A stretch of 41,153 nucleotides of DNA, taken from positions 1 to 41,153 of the forward strand of contig PAQH01000139.1 of NCBI GenBank assembly GCA_002709225.1. Direction: 5' to 3'. Numbering within the stretch: the stretch's first letter is position 1; the number at the start of each line of letters is the position of its first letter. Made by a program: the position numbers and the translations under genes. The stretch is from Planctomycetaceae bacterium. GTDB taxonomy: Bacteria; Planctomycetota; Planctomycetia; Pirellulales; Pirellulaceae. Positions 35,031-41,153 of this stretch are shown here, in pieces. The notes under the pieces are model-generated. The model was not told the DNA's origin, ran no database searches, and saw only the letters and a program-made list of their open reading frames with translations.

Positions 35031-35103
35031 TGACCCCGACGGGACTCGAACCCGTGTTGCCGGCGTGAAAGGCCGGAGTCCTAGACCGCTAGACGACGGG
35101 GCC
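35031..35103 (-). tRNA. trnE: tRNA-Glu (anticodon UUC)
   Basis: On the minus strand a full 73-base cloverleaf can be drawn. The acceptor stem GGCCCCG pairs with CGGGGTC (one G-T pair) and the discriminator is A. The anticodon stem-loop is CCGGC-CTTTCAC-GCCGG with anticodon TTC. The T-arm is CGGGT-TCGAGTC-CCG-type with GTTCGA. CCA is not encoded. A T-run follows the 3' end, and a sigma-70-like promoter lies just upstream. Confidence 0.95.
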
Positions 35104-35118
35104 TCTAATCTCTGGGGT

Positions 35119-35148
35119 TTTGTAGTCCCGCCCGTAGGAACAGGTCAA
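35119..35148 (-). promoter_or_regulatory. Promoter of tRNA-Glu
   Basis: TTGACC (35148-35143, 5 of 6) and TACAAA (35124-35119, 4 of 6) are 18 bp apart on the minus strand. This would start the transcript a few bases before the tRNA at 35103. Confidence 0.5.
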
Positions 35149-35251
35149 GTGGGGTTCCGGACGGCCACCACAAAAGAGTCAACCGACACCTTGCCGGGCT
35201 GGGCGACAACCTGTCAAGCTCAGCCACCGTAATCCAGCCGCGATCAGCAGG

Positions 35252-35467
35252 TCAACTCTCGCCGGCGGCCGCCTCGTTCGCGGCATCCTCGTGGCCATTC
35301 TGTTGATTCCGCTTGATGGCCTCAAACACTTCCTGACGGTGAACTGGAATCTCCTTCGGTGCGTCCACACCCAGCCGAACTTTGTCACCGCGAATTTCAA
35401 CCACCACGATCGTAATGTCATTGTCGATGACAATACTCTCGTTCTTTTTCCGTGATAGTACCAACAT
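35252..35467 (-). CDS. csrA: CsrA, RNA-binding carbon storage/translation regulator
   Basis: A 71-residue protein opening MLVLSRKKNESIVIDNDITI, with VVEIRGDKVRLGVDAPKEI and VHRQEVFEAI, the complete CsrA/RsmA core. It forms a dimer that binds GGA motifs in mRNA leaders and controls translation and stability. An acidic tail (ANEAAAGES) extends past the core. The ATG at 35467 has AAGGA eight bases upstream; the upstream continuation of the frame is unlike CsrA. The leader contains several GGA triplets near the ribosome site, so autoregulation is plausible. No flagellar genes or FliW are next to it. Confidence 0.95.
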   Translation of the reverse strand: MLVLSRKKNESIVIDNDITIVVVEIRGDKVRLGVDAPKEIPVHRQEVFEAIKRNQQNGHEDAANEAAAGES

Positions 35468-35580
35468 TGATCGGTTCCTTCTCCCCAGAACATATTTTCC
35501 ATCGTCTGGCCACCACCTGTGGCCAACGGGAACCTGGGGGCCAAGCCTTCGTAGGCTGTGCGTTTGGGCGGTTCTCATCT

Positions 35581-35608
35581 ACTCTACGTGGCCCCTAAGC
35601 GGAGTCAA
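35581..35608 (-). promoter_or_regulatory. Promoter of csrA
   Basis: TTGACT (35608-35603, 5 of 6) and TAGAGT (35586-35581, 4 of 6) are 16 bp apart on the minus strand. This gives a leader of about 105 nt. Confidence 0.45.
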
Positions 35609-36004
35609 GAAATCATGGCAATTCACGGACGATTTCGGGCAAATCCAGCACCCGACGAAGACAGTTCCTCCAGTTACACCGGATAGGACTTCTTGGCGAT
35701 CGGCCCATGCAGTCCAGTAAGTCTTTAACTGTAAGCAACTTGCGCGATATTCCGACAATTCTTGCGGTGGTGCGAACTGCCAAAATACCCCGCGCGCTCA
35801 AACGTTTTTCCGGCCATCTCCGCGTACATCGAGAGAGATCATGACTCCCTCGGCTGAGGCGACGACCAGATGTGCCGATCGGAGCGATTCCAACAGCGTT
35901 CCCGCCCCCGAGGGAGGCTGTGTGTCGACCGCCTCATCACCGGCAAGCGCCGCCCAGTGCCGGCGGCAGACCCACCGTTATGCCGCGCGACGCGTCCCCC
36001 TTCC
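35609..36004. other. Divergent intergenic region between csrA and nuo
   Basis: About 400 bp between the csrA promoter and the nuo promoter. No gene, RNA or repeat was recognised. Confidence 0.4.
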
Positions 36005-36032
36005 TTGCGAAGGTTTGGTACGAGCATATAAT
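36005..36032 (+). promoter_or_regulatory. Promoter of the nuo cluster
   Basis: TTGCGA (36005-36010, 4 of 6) and a perfect TATAAT (36027-36032) are 16 bp apart. Transcription would begin near 36040, about 70 nt before nuoI. Confidence 0.55.
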
Positions 36033-36107
36033 AGGCGGGAACATAAGAAACCGTGCTTCTACGGCTTGGCCCTGGCGGTACGCGCCCCAGATCGGCAGTA
36101 AAATCGC

Positions 36108-36635
36108 ATGCTTGATTGGCTCGCTAACATTCGCAACGCCGTGATGACCATCGCCCACGGTATGTGGATCACGCTCAGGTACTGGCTGAAGACCTATCAG
36201 GATGGTCGCGGGACGTTTACCGAACAATTCGAATACCCGGAAAAGCCTGTCCCGGTAATGGCCCGTTACCGCGGCTTCCATCGCTTCGACCTCACTACCT
36301 GTATTGCCTGCGATCAATGCTCCAAAGCTTGTCCTGTCGACTGCATTTATATCGGCAAAGAACGGGTTGAAAATGGCAAAGGCTTCAAGGTAACTGGCTT
36401 CACGATCGACTACTCGAAGTGCATGTTCTGCGCGCTCTGTGTGGAACCCTGCCCGGTGGATTGCATCTTTATGGGAGCCACACACGACCTGAGTTGCTAC
36501 AGTCGCGACGGGTGCTTGGTTGACTTTTCGCGACTTCCGCTAAATGTCTCCTGGGGCCGTAGCACTTTGAACCCGACCGCAGTCGCAGCGTCCAAAGTGC
36601 TGATTGACCCGGTTCATGGTGGACCGAACCAGTAA
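36108..36635 (+). CDS. nuoI: NADH-quinone oxidoreductase subunit I
   Basis: A 175-residue peripheral-arm subunit of respiratory complex I. It carries two 4Fe-4S clusters: CIACDQCSKACPVDC (about residues 65-79) and CMFCALCVEPCPVDC (about 105-119), which pass electrons towards the quinone site. The N-terminal amphipathic segment (WITLRYWLKTYQDGRGTFTEQ) and PEKPVPVMARYRGFHRF are typical of the subunit. Start at ATG 36108, with no clear ribosome site. It comes first in this cluster, ahead of nuoA, whereas in the usual order it follows nuoH. Confidence 0.95.
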   Translation: MLDWLANIRNAVMTIAHGMWITLRYWLKTYQDGRGTFTEQFEYPEKPVPVMARYRGFHRFDLTTCIACDQCSKACPVDCIYIGKERVENGKGFKVTGFTIDYSKCMFCALCVEPCPVDCIFMGATHDLSCYSRDGCLVDFSRLPLNVSWGRSTLNPTAVAASKVLIDPVHGGPNQ

Positions 36636-36685
36636 CACCGATCTTGCCCGCCAGGGTGAATGGCGATGTGGAGGGAGAGTCTGCC

Positions 36686-37162
36686 ATGCAAACTGCCACG
36701 ATCAGGCCAGCCCGGTTGTTTACGGTCGAAGAGGCCAATGCGACGCTACCATTGGTGAAAGCAATCACCCTGGATCTGCAGCGGCTCGCGCAAGACTTGC
36801 TTGAGCGTCAGCAACGGCTCGACGCCCTCGGTAAAGGGCGAAAGGCCGATCAGAGTGACCCCTACCAGGACGAGGTCGAACAGATCCAAGCAGACCTGGA
36901 GACGGATTCCAAACAGCTGGAAATGTATGTTGAAGAGTTGCGCGAACTGGGAGCCGAACCCAAGGGCCTGGCGGAAGGCCTAGTCGATTTCCCCGCCATG
37001 ATTGATGGTCGCATCGTGTATTTGTGCTGGAAGCTGGGTGAAAGTGAAATCCGTCACTGGCACGAGATCGACGCAGGTTTTTCCAGTCGGCAACCGCTGG
37101 TGGAGGAGATTGCTGCTGGCCCATCTGACGCTCACGGCCCGGAATTCCACGACGAAGCCTAA
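36686..37162 (+). CDS. DUF2203 family protein
   Basis: A 158-residue protein matching DUF2203. It opens RLFTVEEANATLPLVKAITL, has a charged helical middle (residues 35-90, likely coiled coil), and then the conserved GLVDFPAMIDGRIVYLCWKL and IRHWHEIDAGFSSRQPL. It has no signal peptide or membrane segment. The function is unknown. The purine-rich AGGGAGAG about 9 bases before the ATG at 36686 is a good ribosome site, and it starts 50 bp after nuoI. Its position inside a complex I cluster is unusual; whether it helps complex I is only a positional inference. Confidence 0.85.
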   Translation: MQTATIRPARLFTVEEANATLPLVKAITLDLQRLAQDLLERQQRLDALGKGRKADQSDPYQDEVEQIQADLETDSKQLEMYVEELRELGAEPKGLAEGLVDFPAMIDGRIVYLCWKLGESEIRHWHEIDAGFSSRQPLVEEIAAGPSDAHGPEFHDEA

Positions 37163-37398
37163 CGCTTGAGCGGCGCAATGCCCCGCGGTCCTCAAGTACG
37201 CTGCGGTCTTCCAGTTCGCAGTTATCTCGGCGTCCAAAACGGCATGGGAGCCGGGCAGCCCGGCCATATTGCGTTTCTGCCGGCCGTACCGAGTTCCGCC
37301 TGGCCAGCTCCGACATGAGGCGGACAACGCGCGGCAGAAGCTCGGATCACGCCCGCCACGTAGGTCAATTTACACCGCGCAGGCCCACCATGGGGTTC
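37163..37398 (+). other. Intergenic region upstream of the nuoA promoter
   Basis: Part of a 361-bp space between the DUF2203 gene and nuoA. No gene was seen. Confidence 0.4.
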
Positions 37399-37426
37399 TT
37401 GCAAAGTCCCCGCGGCTGTTTACAAT
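37399..37426 (+). promoter_or_regulatory. Internal promoter upstream of nuoA
   Basis: TTGCAA (37399-37404) and TACAAT (37421-37426, 5 of 6) are 16 bp apart, the same geometry as the promoter before nuoI. It could drive nuoA-C-D-H separately, with a ~90-nt leader. Confidence 0.4.
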
Positions 37427-37523
37427 TCGGTACTGCGTAGTGTCTTACGTGCTTTTCCGATTCCGCTGGTCGCGCGCGGCCGCTTCCCTGGCAGGTCGCA
37501 ACCTGACCGGTACGAGAAACCGT

Positions 37524-38204
37524 ATGCCTTCGAATCCCTTGGCCATTGCTGCCTACTTGTCCCTGTTTGCCGGCGTCGGCCTGATCTTCCTCTTCGCCAA
37601 TTTGCTGGTCGGCCGTTTTGTCCGTCCAGCCAATCCCCATCAGGAAAAGCTCGAAGTCTATGAGTGCGGTGAACCGTCTATCGGATCCAGCTTTGTCCAA
37701 TTCGACCTGCGTTTCTACGTCGTCGCCTTGCTCTTTATCATCTTTGATGTGGAAGTTGCTTTCTTTTTTCCATGGGCAACGGTCTTTGGCAAAGCCACCA
37801 ACCTGGCCAATCAAACCGAGCCTGCGGCGGTAGTGGCTCAGGATTCCCCGGCAAATGGCACCCCCGCCCCGAAACTTACAGGTGGTGTGACACCCGCGCG
37901 GCTGTCGGACAATACGAAGCATTTGTATCGAGAATTGGGGATTCGCAACCCTGCGTTGCCCACCGCCGTGACAGCCTCCAAAGACAACGCGAGTAAGGCC
38001 GTAAAAGAGTCCTTCAGCGACCTGGCCAAGTTCACACTGATTGACATCGGTATTTTTTTTGCGGTGCTGATTGTCGGTTTCTTTTACGTCTGGAAACGGG
38101 GCGACCTGGATTGGGTCAGGGCAGTCAGCGAAGAACGTGCTTTGCCAGATGCAACCACTGCCGCTGCCACATCCGCTACCCAAGAACCAGTGCTCTCGTC
38201 TTAG
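37524..38204 (+). CDS. nuoA: NADH-quinone oxidoreductase subunit A with a large insert
   Basis: A 226-residue membrane subunit of complex I; ordinary NuoA has about 120-150 residues. Helix 1 is AIAAYLSLFAGVGLIFLFANLL. The conserved loop is KLEVYECGEPSIGSSFVQFD and helix 2 is FYVVALLFIIFDVEVAFFFPWA. Then comes an insert of about 75 residues (about 96-170: Ala/Pro/Thr-rich, then a charged helical part). Helix 3 is FTLIDIGIFFAVLIVGFFYVWKRGDLDW. The invariant Cys and acidic residues around the loop are present, so it should function. A short low-complexity tail follows. Start at ATG 37524. nuoB, normally next, is absent. Confidence 0.92.
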   Translation: MPSNPLAIAAYLSLFAGVGLIFLFANLLVGRFVRPANPHQEKLEVYECGEPSIGSSFVQFDLRFYVVALLFIIFDVEVAFFFPWATVFGKATNLANQTEPAAVVAQDSPANGTPAPKLTGGVTPARLSDNTKHLYRELGIRNPALPTAVTASKDNASKAVKESFSDLAKFTLIDIGIFFAVLIVGFFYVWKRGDLDWVRAVSEERALPDATTAAATSATQEPVLSS

Positions 38205-38289
38205 CCGTCGATGCGCCCTGCGCGCCAACCCCGTTGACTACGTCCCCCGCGAAGCGCATCCGGAATCCCTTCCTGTTTGATCAAGACTA

Positions 38290-38838
38290 ATGAGCGAACC
38301 CAACCTCTACGAAACACTGCAAGCGAAGTTTGGTGACCAGATCGCCGGCGCGAACCTGGAGGCGATCGACCCCTGGATTGAAGTCACCTCGGCAGGACTG
38401 GTCGAAGTCTGCCACTTCCTCAAGCACGATCCCAACTGGCAGTTCAATATGCTGAACTGCATCACTGTCGTTGACTATTTCGAACCGGATCCCAAGAAAG
38501 CGGCCAAGGCCGGCTGGGACCCCCATCTGGAAGTTGTCTACCACTTGTCCAGCACCGAGCAGAAAAAAGTCAATGGCACCTATTCTATGATCGTGCTGAA
38601 AGTGATGCTCCCACGCTGGCAAGACGATCAGGAAGGTCAACTGCCTGAGGTCCCGAGCGTCGCCAGTATCTGGCGGACGGCCGACTGGCACGAGCGGGAG
38701 ACCTTTGATCTCTCCGGTGTTGTGTTCACTGGACACCCAGACTTACGACGGATTCTCTGTCCGGAGGACTGGGAGGGACATCCATTGCGTAAAGACTATG
38801 AAATGCCACTGGAGTACCACGGTATTCGAGGCCGCTAG
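38290..38838 (+). CDS. nuoC: NADH-quinone oxidoreductase subunit C
   Basis: A 182-residue peripheral-arm subunit (30-kDa family). Diagnostic segments are FNMLNCITVVDYFEPD, VASIWRTADWHERETFDLSG and then TGHPDLRRILCPEDWEGHPLRKDY. It forms part of the quinone-module arm together with NuoD. Length is typical of a stand-alone NuoC, not a NuoCD fusion. ATG 38290 has no ribosome site. It follows nuoA by 85 bp and precedes nuoD by 54 bp, without the usual nuoB in between. Confidence 0.95.
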   Translation: MSEPNLYETLQAKFGDQIAGANLEAIDPWIEVTSAGLVEVCHFLKHDPNWQFNMLNCITVVDYFEPDPKKAAKAGWDPHLEVVYHLSSTEQKKVNGTYSMIVLKVMLPRWQDDQEGQLPEVPSVASIWRTADWHERETFDLSGVVFTGHPDLRRILCPEDWEGHPLRKDYEMPLEYHGIRGR

Positions 38839-38892
38839 TATCCCGGAACTAGATTCACCTGATTTCCCAACACTTTTTTTGGCTTCATCACT

Positions 38893-40104
38893 ATGGCCGC
38901 GTCAGTTGCAGATCAACGTGTCATCGAATTCGATGTGCGGACCGATGAAATGCTCGTCAACATGGGACCCCAGCATCCCAGTACGCACGGCGTGCTGCGG
39001 CTGGTCCTGCGGACCGATGGGGAGGTTGTTTCCGAAGTTGAGCCGCACCTTGGATACCTGCATCGCTGCGCGGAGAAAATCGGTGAAAACCTGACGCCTC
39101 GGCAGTGGGTGCCCTACACCGATCGCATGGACTACCTAGCGGGGATGAATATGAACCTCGGCTGGGCCCTGTGTGTCGAGAAACTTCTCAACCATAAGCT
39201 TTCAGACAAAGCCAAACATTTGCGCGTGATTATCGCGGAGATGGGGCGGATCGCCAGCCATCTGGTCGGCATGGGTGCGTACGGGCTTGACCTGGGTACT
39301 TTCAGCCCCTTCCTGTACGCCTTCCGTGAGCGCGAAAAAATTCTGGACTTATTCGAAGAGGCCTGCGGCGCGCGGTTGACTTACAGCTACTTAACGCCGG
39401 GCGGTGCAACGGCGGACCTACCGGAAGGCTGGCTGGCTAAATGCTCCGCGTTCCTGGATCAGTTTGAACCAGTCATCCAGGAGTACCACGCCCTGTTGAC
39501 CACCAACTCGATCTTCATCAAACGGACCGCTAACATCGGCATCATGAACGCCGAAATGGTCACCGACTACGGTTGCACGGGTCCGGTGCTGCGCGGTAGT
39601 GGTGTCGACCACGATCTGCGCCGTGACGGAGAACCGATTTATACCGAGATGTATGACAATTACGCCTTCGACGTCGTGGCCCAAAAAGATGGCCACTACC
39701 CGCGGGATCCGGATCACAACTACCCCCCGGTTCCCAAGGAAGCCGTACTGGGGGACTGTTGGCATCGCTTCTATGTTCGCATGCTGGAAGTCGTGCAAGC
39801 GATCGACCTCGTGCGACAGGCGATTGAACGCTACCAAGGCGCCGACGGCGACTGGGGCATCCCCATCAAACTGACCCAAAAGCTACCGAAAGGCGAAGTC
39901 TACCTGGAAACCGAGGCCCCACGCGGCCAGATGGGCTTTTATCTGGTCAGTGATGGGAATTCGATTCCCCGCCGGGTACGCGCACGCAGCAGCTGTTTTT
40001 GTAACCTCTCCGTCACCTCCGAAGTCTGTCGTGGGGCCGTGCTGGCCGATGTACCGGCCATCGTCGGCTCGCTCGATGTCGTGATGGGCGAAATTGACCG
40101 TTAA
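38893..40104 (+). CDS. nuoD: NADH-quinone oxidoreductase subunit D
   Basis: A 403-residue (49-kDa-type) subunit lining the quinone-binding cavity. Key segments are MLVNMGPQHPSTHGVLRLVL, HLGYLHRCAEKIGENLT, PYTDRMDYLAGMNMNLG, EMGRIASHLVGMGAYGLDLG, TPGGATADLPEGW, the C-terminal EAPRGQMGFYLVSDG and the terminal VVMGEIDR. These carry the quinone-site His and Tyr/Asp region. Length is normal. Start at ATG 38893. After the gene, a 284-bp space with no visible feature precedes nuoH. Confidence 0.96.
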   Translation: MAASVADQRVIEFDVRTDEMLVNMGPQHPSTHGVLRLVLRTDGEVVSEVEPHLGYLHRCAEKIGENLTPRQWVPYTDRMDYLAGMNMNLGWALCVEKLLNHKLSDKAKHLRVIIAEMGRIASHLVGMGAYGLDLGTFSPFLYAFREREKILDLFEEACGARLTYSYLTPGGATADLPEGWLAKCSAFLDQFEPVIQEYHALLTTNSIFIKRTANIGIMNAEMVTDYGCTGPVLRGSGVDHDLRRDGEPIYTEMYDNYAFDVVAQKDGHYPRDPDHNYPPVPKEAVLGDCWHRFYVRMLEVVQAIDLVRQAIERYQGADGDWGIPIKLTQKLPKGEVYLETEAPRGQMGFYLVSDGNSIPRRVRARSSCFCNLSVTSEVCRGAVLADVPAIVGSLDVVMGEIDR

Positions 40105-40388
40105 CCCCCCCCACCTGGCGGGGCTCCAACTGCTCACTGTGTGTCGAGCGGTTGCGGCTACCAGACGGTGGGAATGACCAGCCGTTTTCCACTCCCGAGG
40201 CCGCCAGTGAGACCACTTCGTTTTCCCCCGGGGTACTTGCCGAACCTAACTACTTTGTGCCATATTCCACCCTCTTTGTAGGCTCGCCCTGCCAATTCCC
40301 TCGTGTCAAACCGACCGTGGGAGCCAAGGGGCACTTTGATGGCCATCTCTGGTGCAATCACCCAGGGACAGCCCAGGAAACGTAAGTT

Positions 40389-40940
40389 GTGCAGACGACG
40401 CTAGTTGACTTGCTGACAAGTGCAGGGCTCCCAGATCCCTTGGCGCACGTCATTCGCGCCCTGGTGCCCTGTGTGCTCATTATCCATCTGGTGGCAGTCG
40501 GCGCACTGGTCTTCATTTGGCTGGAACGCAAGGTCTCCGGACGAATCCAGGATCGACTCGGCCCTACCCGGGTCGGTGGTCGTTTTGGCTGGCTGCAAAC
40601 ACTGGCTGACGGCATCAAGCTAATCGCCAAAGAAGACATTACTCCAGGCGAGGCAGACGCAATGCTGTTCCGCATTGCGCCGTATGTAAGTTTTGCCGCC
40701 AGCTTTGCCGCCTGGCTGGCGATGCCCTTCGCCGTCGGGTGGTCCGGCCTGGACATGAATGTCGCCGTCTTTTTTGTCCTGGCGGTGCTCGGCCTGGAAG
40801 TGTTCGGAGTGATTCTGGCGGGCTATGCATCCGGGTCGAAATGGTCTCGACCACTGTTTGACGGTAATGAGTTGGCTACAACAGTTTGGTTCCCTGACTC
40901 AGACTTGTTCCAGCTCAAATTGAGGTGGACGCGCAAATAA
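40389..40940 (+). pseudogene. nuoH: NADH-quinone oxidoreductase subunit H, truncated
   Basis: The first ~153 residues are genuine NuoH, the quinone-site membrane subunit: VFIWLERKVSGRIQDRLGPT, then RFGWLQTLADGIKLIAKEDI, AYVSF-type helix 2 and FFVLAVLGLEVFGVILAGYASGSKWS. NuoH normally has more than 320 residues and continues with LxGALRxAAQxVSYE. Here, at about 40848, the sequence switches to unrelated codons (RPLFDGNELATTVWF...) and stops at 40940. The start is GTG 40389. Either an insertion has broken the gene or the sequence beyond 40848 is misjoined. The breakpoint falls inside one copy of a 21-bp repeat. Confidence 0.85.
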
Positions 40941-41047
40941 AAGGTGCTGGATTCACAATGGCTTTGCTCAAAAGGTCGAAAATAGACTCAAATCGACAGA
41001 AAACGCTCCAAATCCACGATAGAATCTCGAAATTTTCTCGACCACTG
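40836..41047 (+). repeat. Pair of 21-bp direct repeats flanking the nuoH breakpoint tail
   Basis: 40836-40856 and 41027-41047 match at 19 of 21 positions; both start TCGAAAT and end TCTCGACCACTG. The first contains the palindrome TGGTCTCGACCA (40842-40853). The 170 bases between them are of lower GC and encode nothing recognised. The pair may mark a small mobile element, recombination, or an assembly join. Confidence 0.6.
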
Positions 41048-41153
41048 CAAATAAGCCATGTCCGCCGGGTTTTTACTCACGTCTCCATAGCTCCCGTACT
41101 CATTTTCCATCTGCACCATCACTATGCGATTTTTTTTATGTTTTCTTTCCCAA
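40988..41153 (-). pseudogene. Fragment of a GH35 beta-galactosidase
   Basis: On the minus strand, from the right edge, 54 codons read without interruption to a TGA at 40988. They include RIVMVQMENEYGSYGD and then NPADMAYLQ. The string MVQxENEYGSYG is the catalytic-acid motif of glycoside hydrolase family 35 (Glu of NEYG). After YLQ the expected continuation is lost and the frame stops within 20 residues, so this is a broken piece. Its upstream part lies off the window. The low GC differs from the rest of the window, suggesting a transferred or misassembled segment. Confidence 0.5.

Noticed and set aside
1..41153. CRISPR array, rRNA genes, prophage or transposase genes
   Set aside because: No regularly spaced repeats, rRNA signatures or transposase motifs were seen. 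The only mobile-like sign is the 21-bp repeat pair near the right end.
1..41153. tRNA-Sec (selC) or sel genes inside the window
   Set aside because: The only tRNA recognised is tRNA-Glu; no SelA, SelB or SelD motif was found among the proteins, so Sec machinery must be sought elsewhere in the genome.

Overview
This 41-kb window most likely comes from a planctomycete of the Pirellulales type. The signs are two tandem DUF1080 (3-keto-disaccharide hydrolase) domains in one secreted protein, a giant extracellular protein with an N-terminal LEPRDLLAA-type motif and C-terminal dockerin repeats, a CsrA, DUF3467, a PqqD-M50-HlyD fusion, a NagB/PIG-L fusion, and large lineage-specific hypothetical proteins. 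Genes are spaced loosely, many lack a Shine-Dalgarno sequence, and GC content is moderate to high except in the last ~200 bases. Both window ends cut genes.

Layout. 1-2166 (minus): a small membrane protein followed by a large membrane/periplasmic protein that runs off the left edge. 2315-13752 (plus): a SAM-methyltransferase-like protein, a double-DUF1080 secreted protein, phosphatidylserine synthase, an SMP-30-type protein, a DUF485/sodium-solute symporter pair, and a 1323-residue protein of unknown function. 13800-16024 (minus): a deiodinase-like protein with an in-frame UGA, and a DUF456 membrane protein. 16221-19031 (plus): dihydroorotase and a fatty acid desaturase. 19253-25467 (minus): LexA, a NagB/PIG-L fusion and a 1104-residue cadherin-like/dockerin protein. 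25735-32093 (minus): a likely operon of three HlyD-type adaptors (one with cytosolic GAF domains, one simple, one fused to PqqD-like and M50 protease domains) followed by DUF3467 and a strong terminator. 32646-35467 (minus): BshB1-like deacetylase, CobL, tRNA-Glu and CsrA. 36005-40847 (plus): respiratory complex I genes nuoI, a DUF2203 gene, nuoA, nuoC, nuoD and a nuoH cut after ~153 residues. The last ~300 bases are foreign-looking or misassembled and hold a short reverse-strand piece of a GH35 beta-galactosidase.

The most exciting item is the gene at 13800-15308. An in-frame TGA splits what is otherwise one continuous reading frame at exactly the place where iodothyronine deiodinases carry selenocysteine (FGCLT-U-PPF here, FGSCT-U-PPF in the animal enzymes). 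A 6-bp perfect stem starts immediately after the TGA, as expected of a bacterial SECIS. The predicted protein is secreted and joins the selenocysteine thioredoxin-fold domain to a region with a DsbD-alpha-like CX6C motif and four EF-hand loops. I know of no description of this architecture.

The second candidate is the adaptor cluster at 25816-32093. It looks like an export or peptide-processing machine built from three HlyD-family proteins and an intramembrane metalloprotease, with no pump ATPase visible in the window. Its neighbour, the giant LEPR/dockerin protein, is a possible but unproven cargo.
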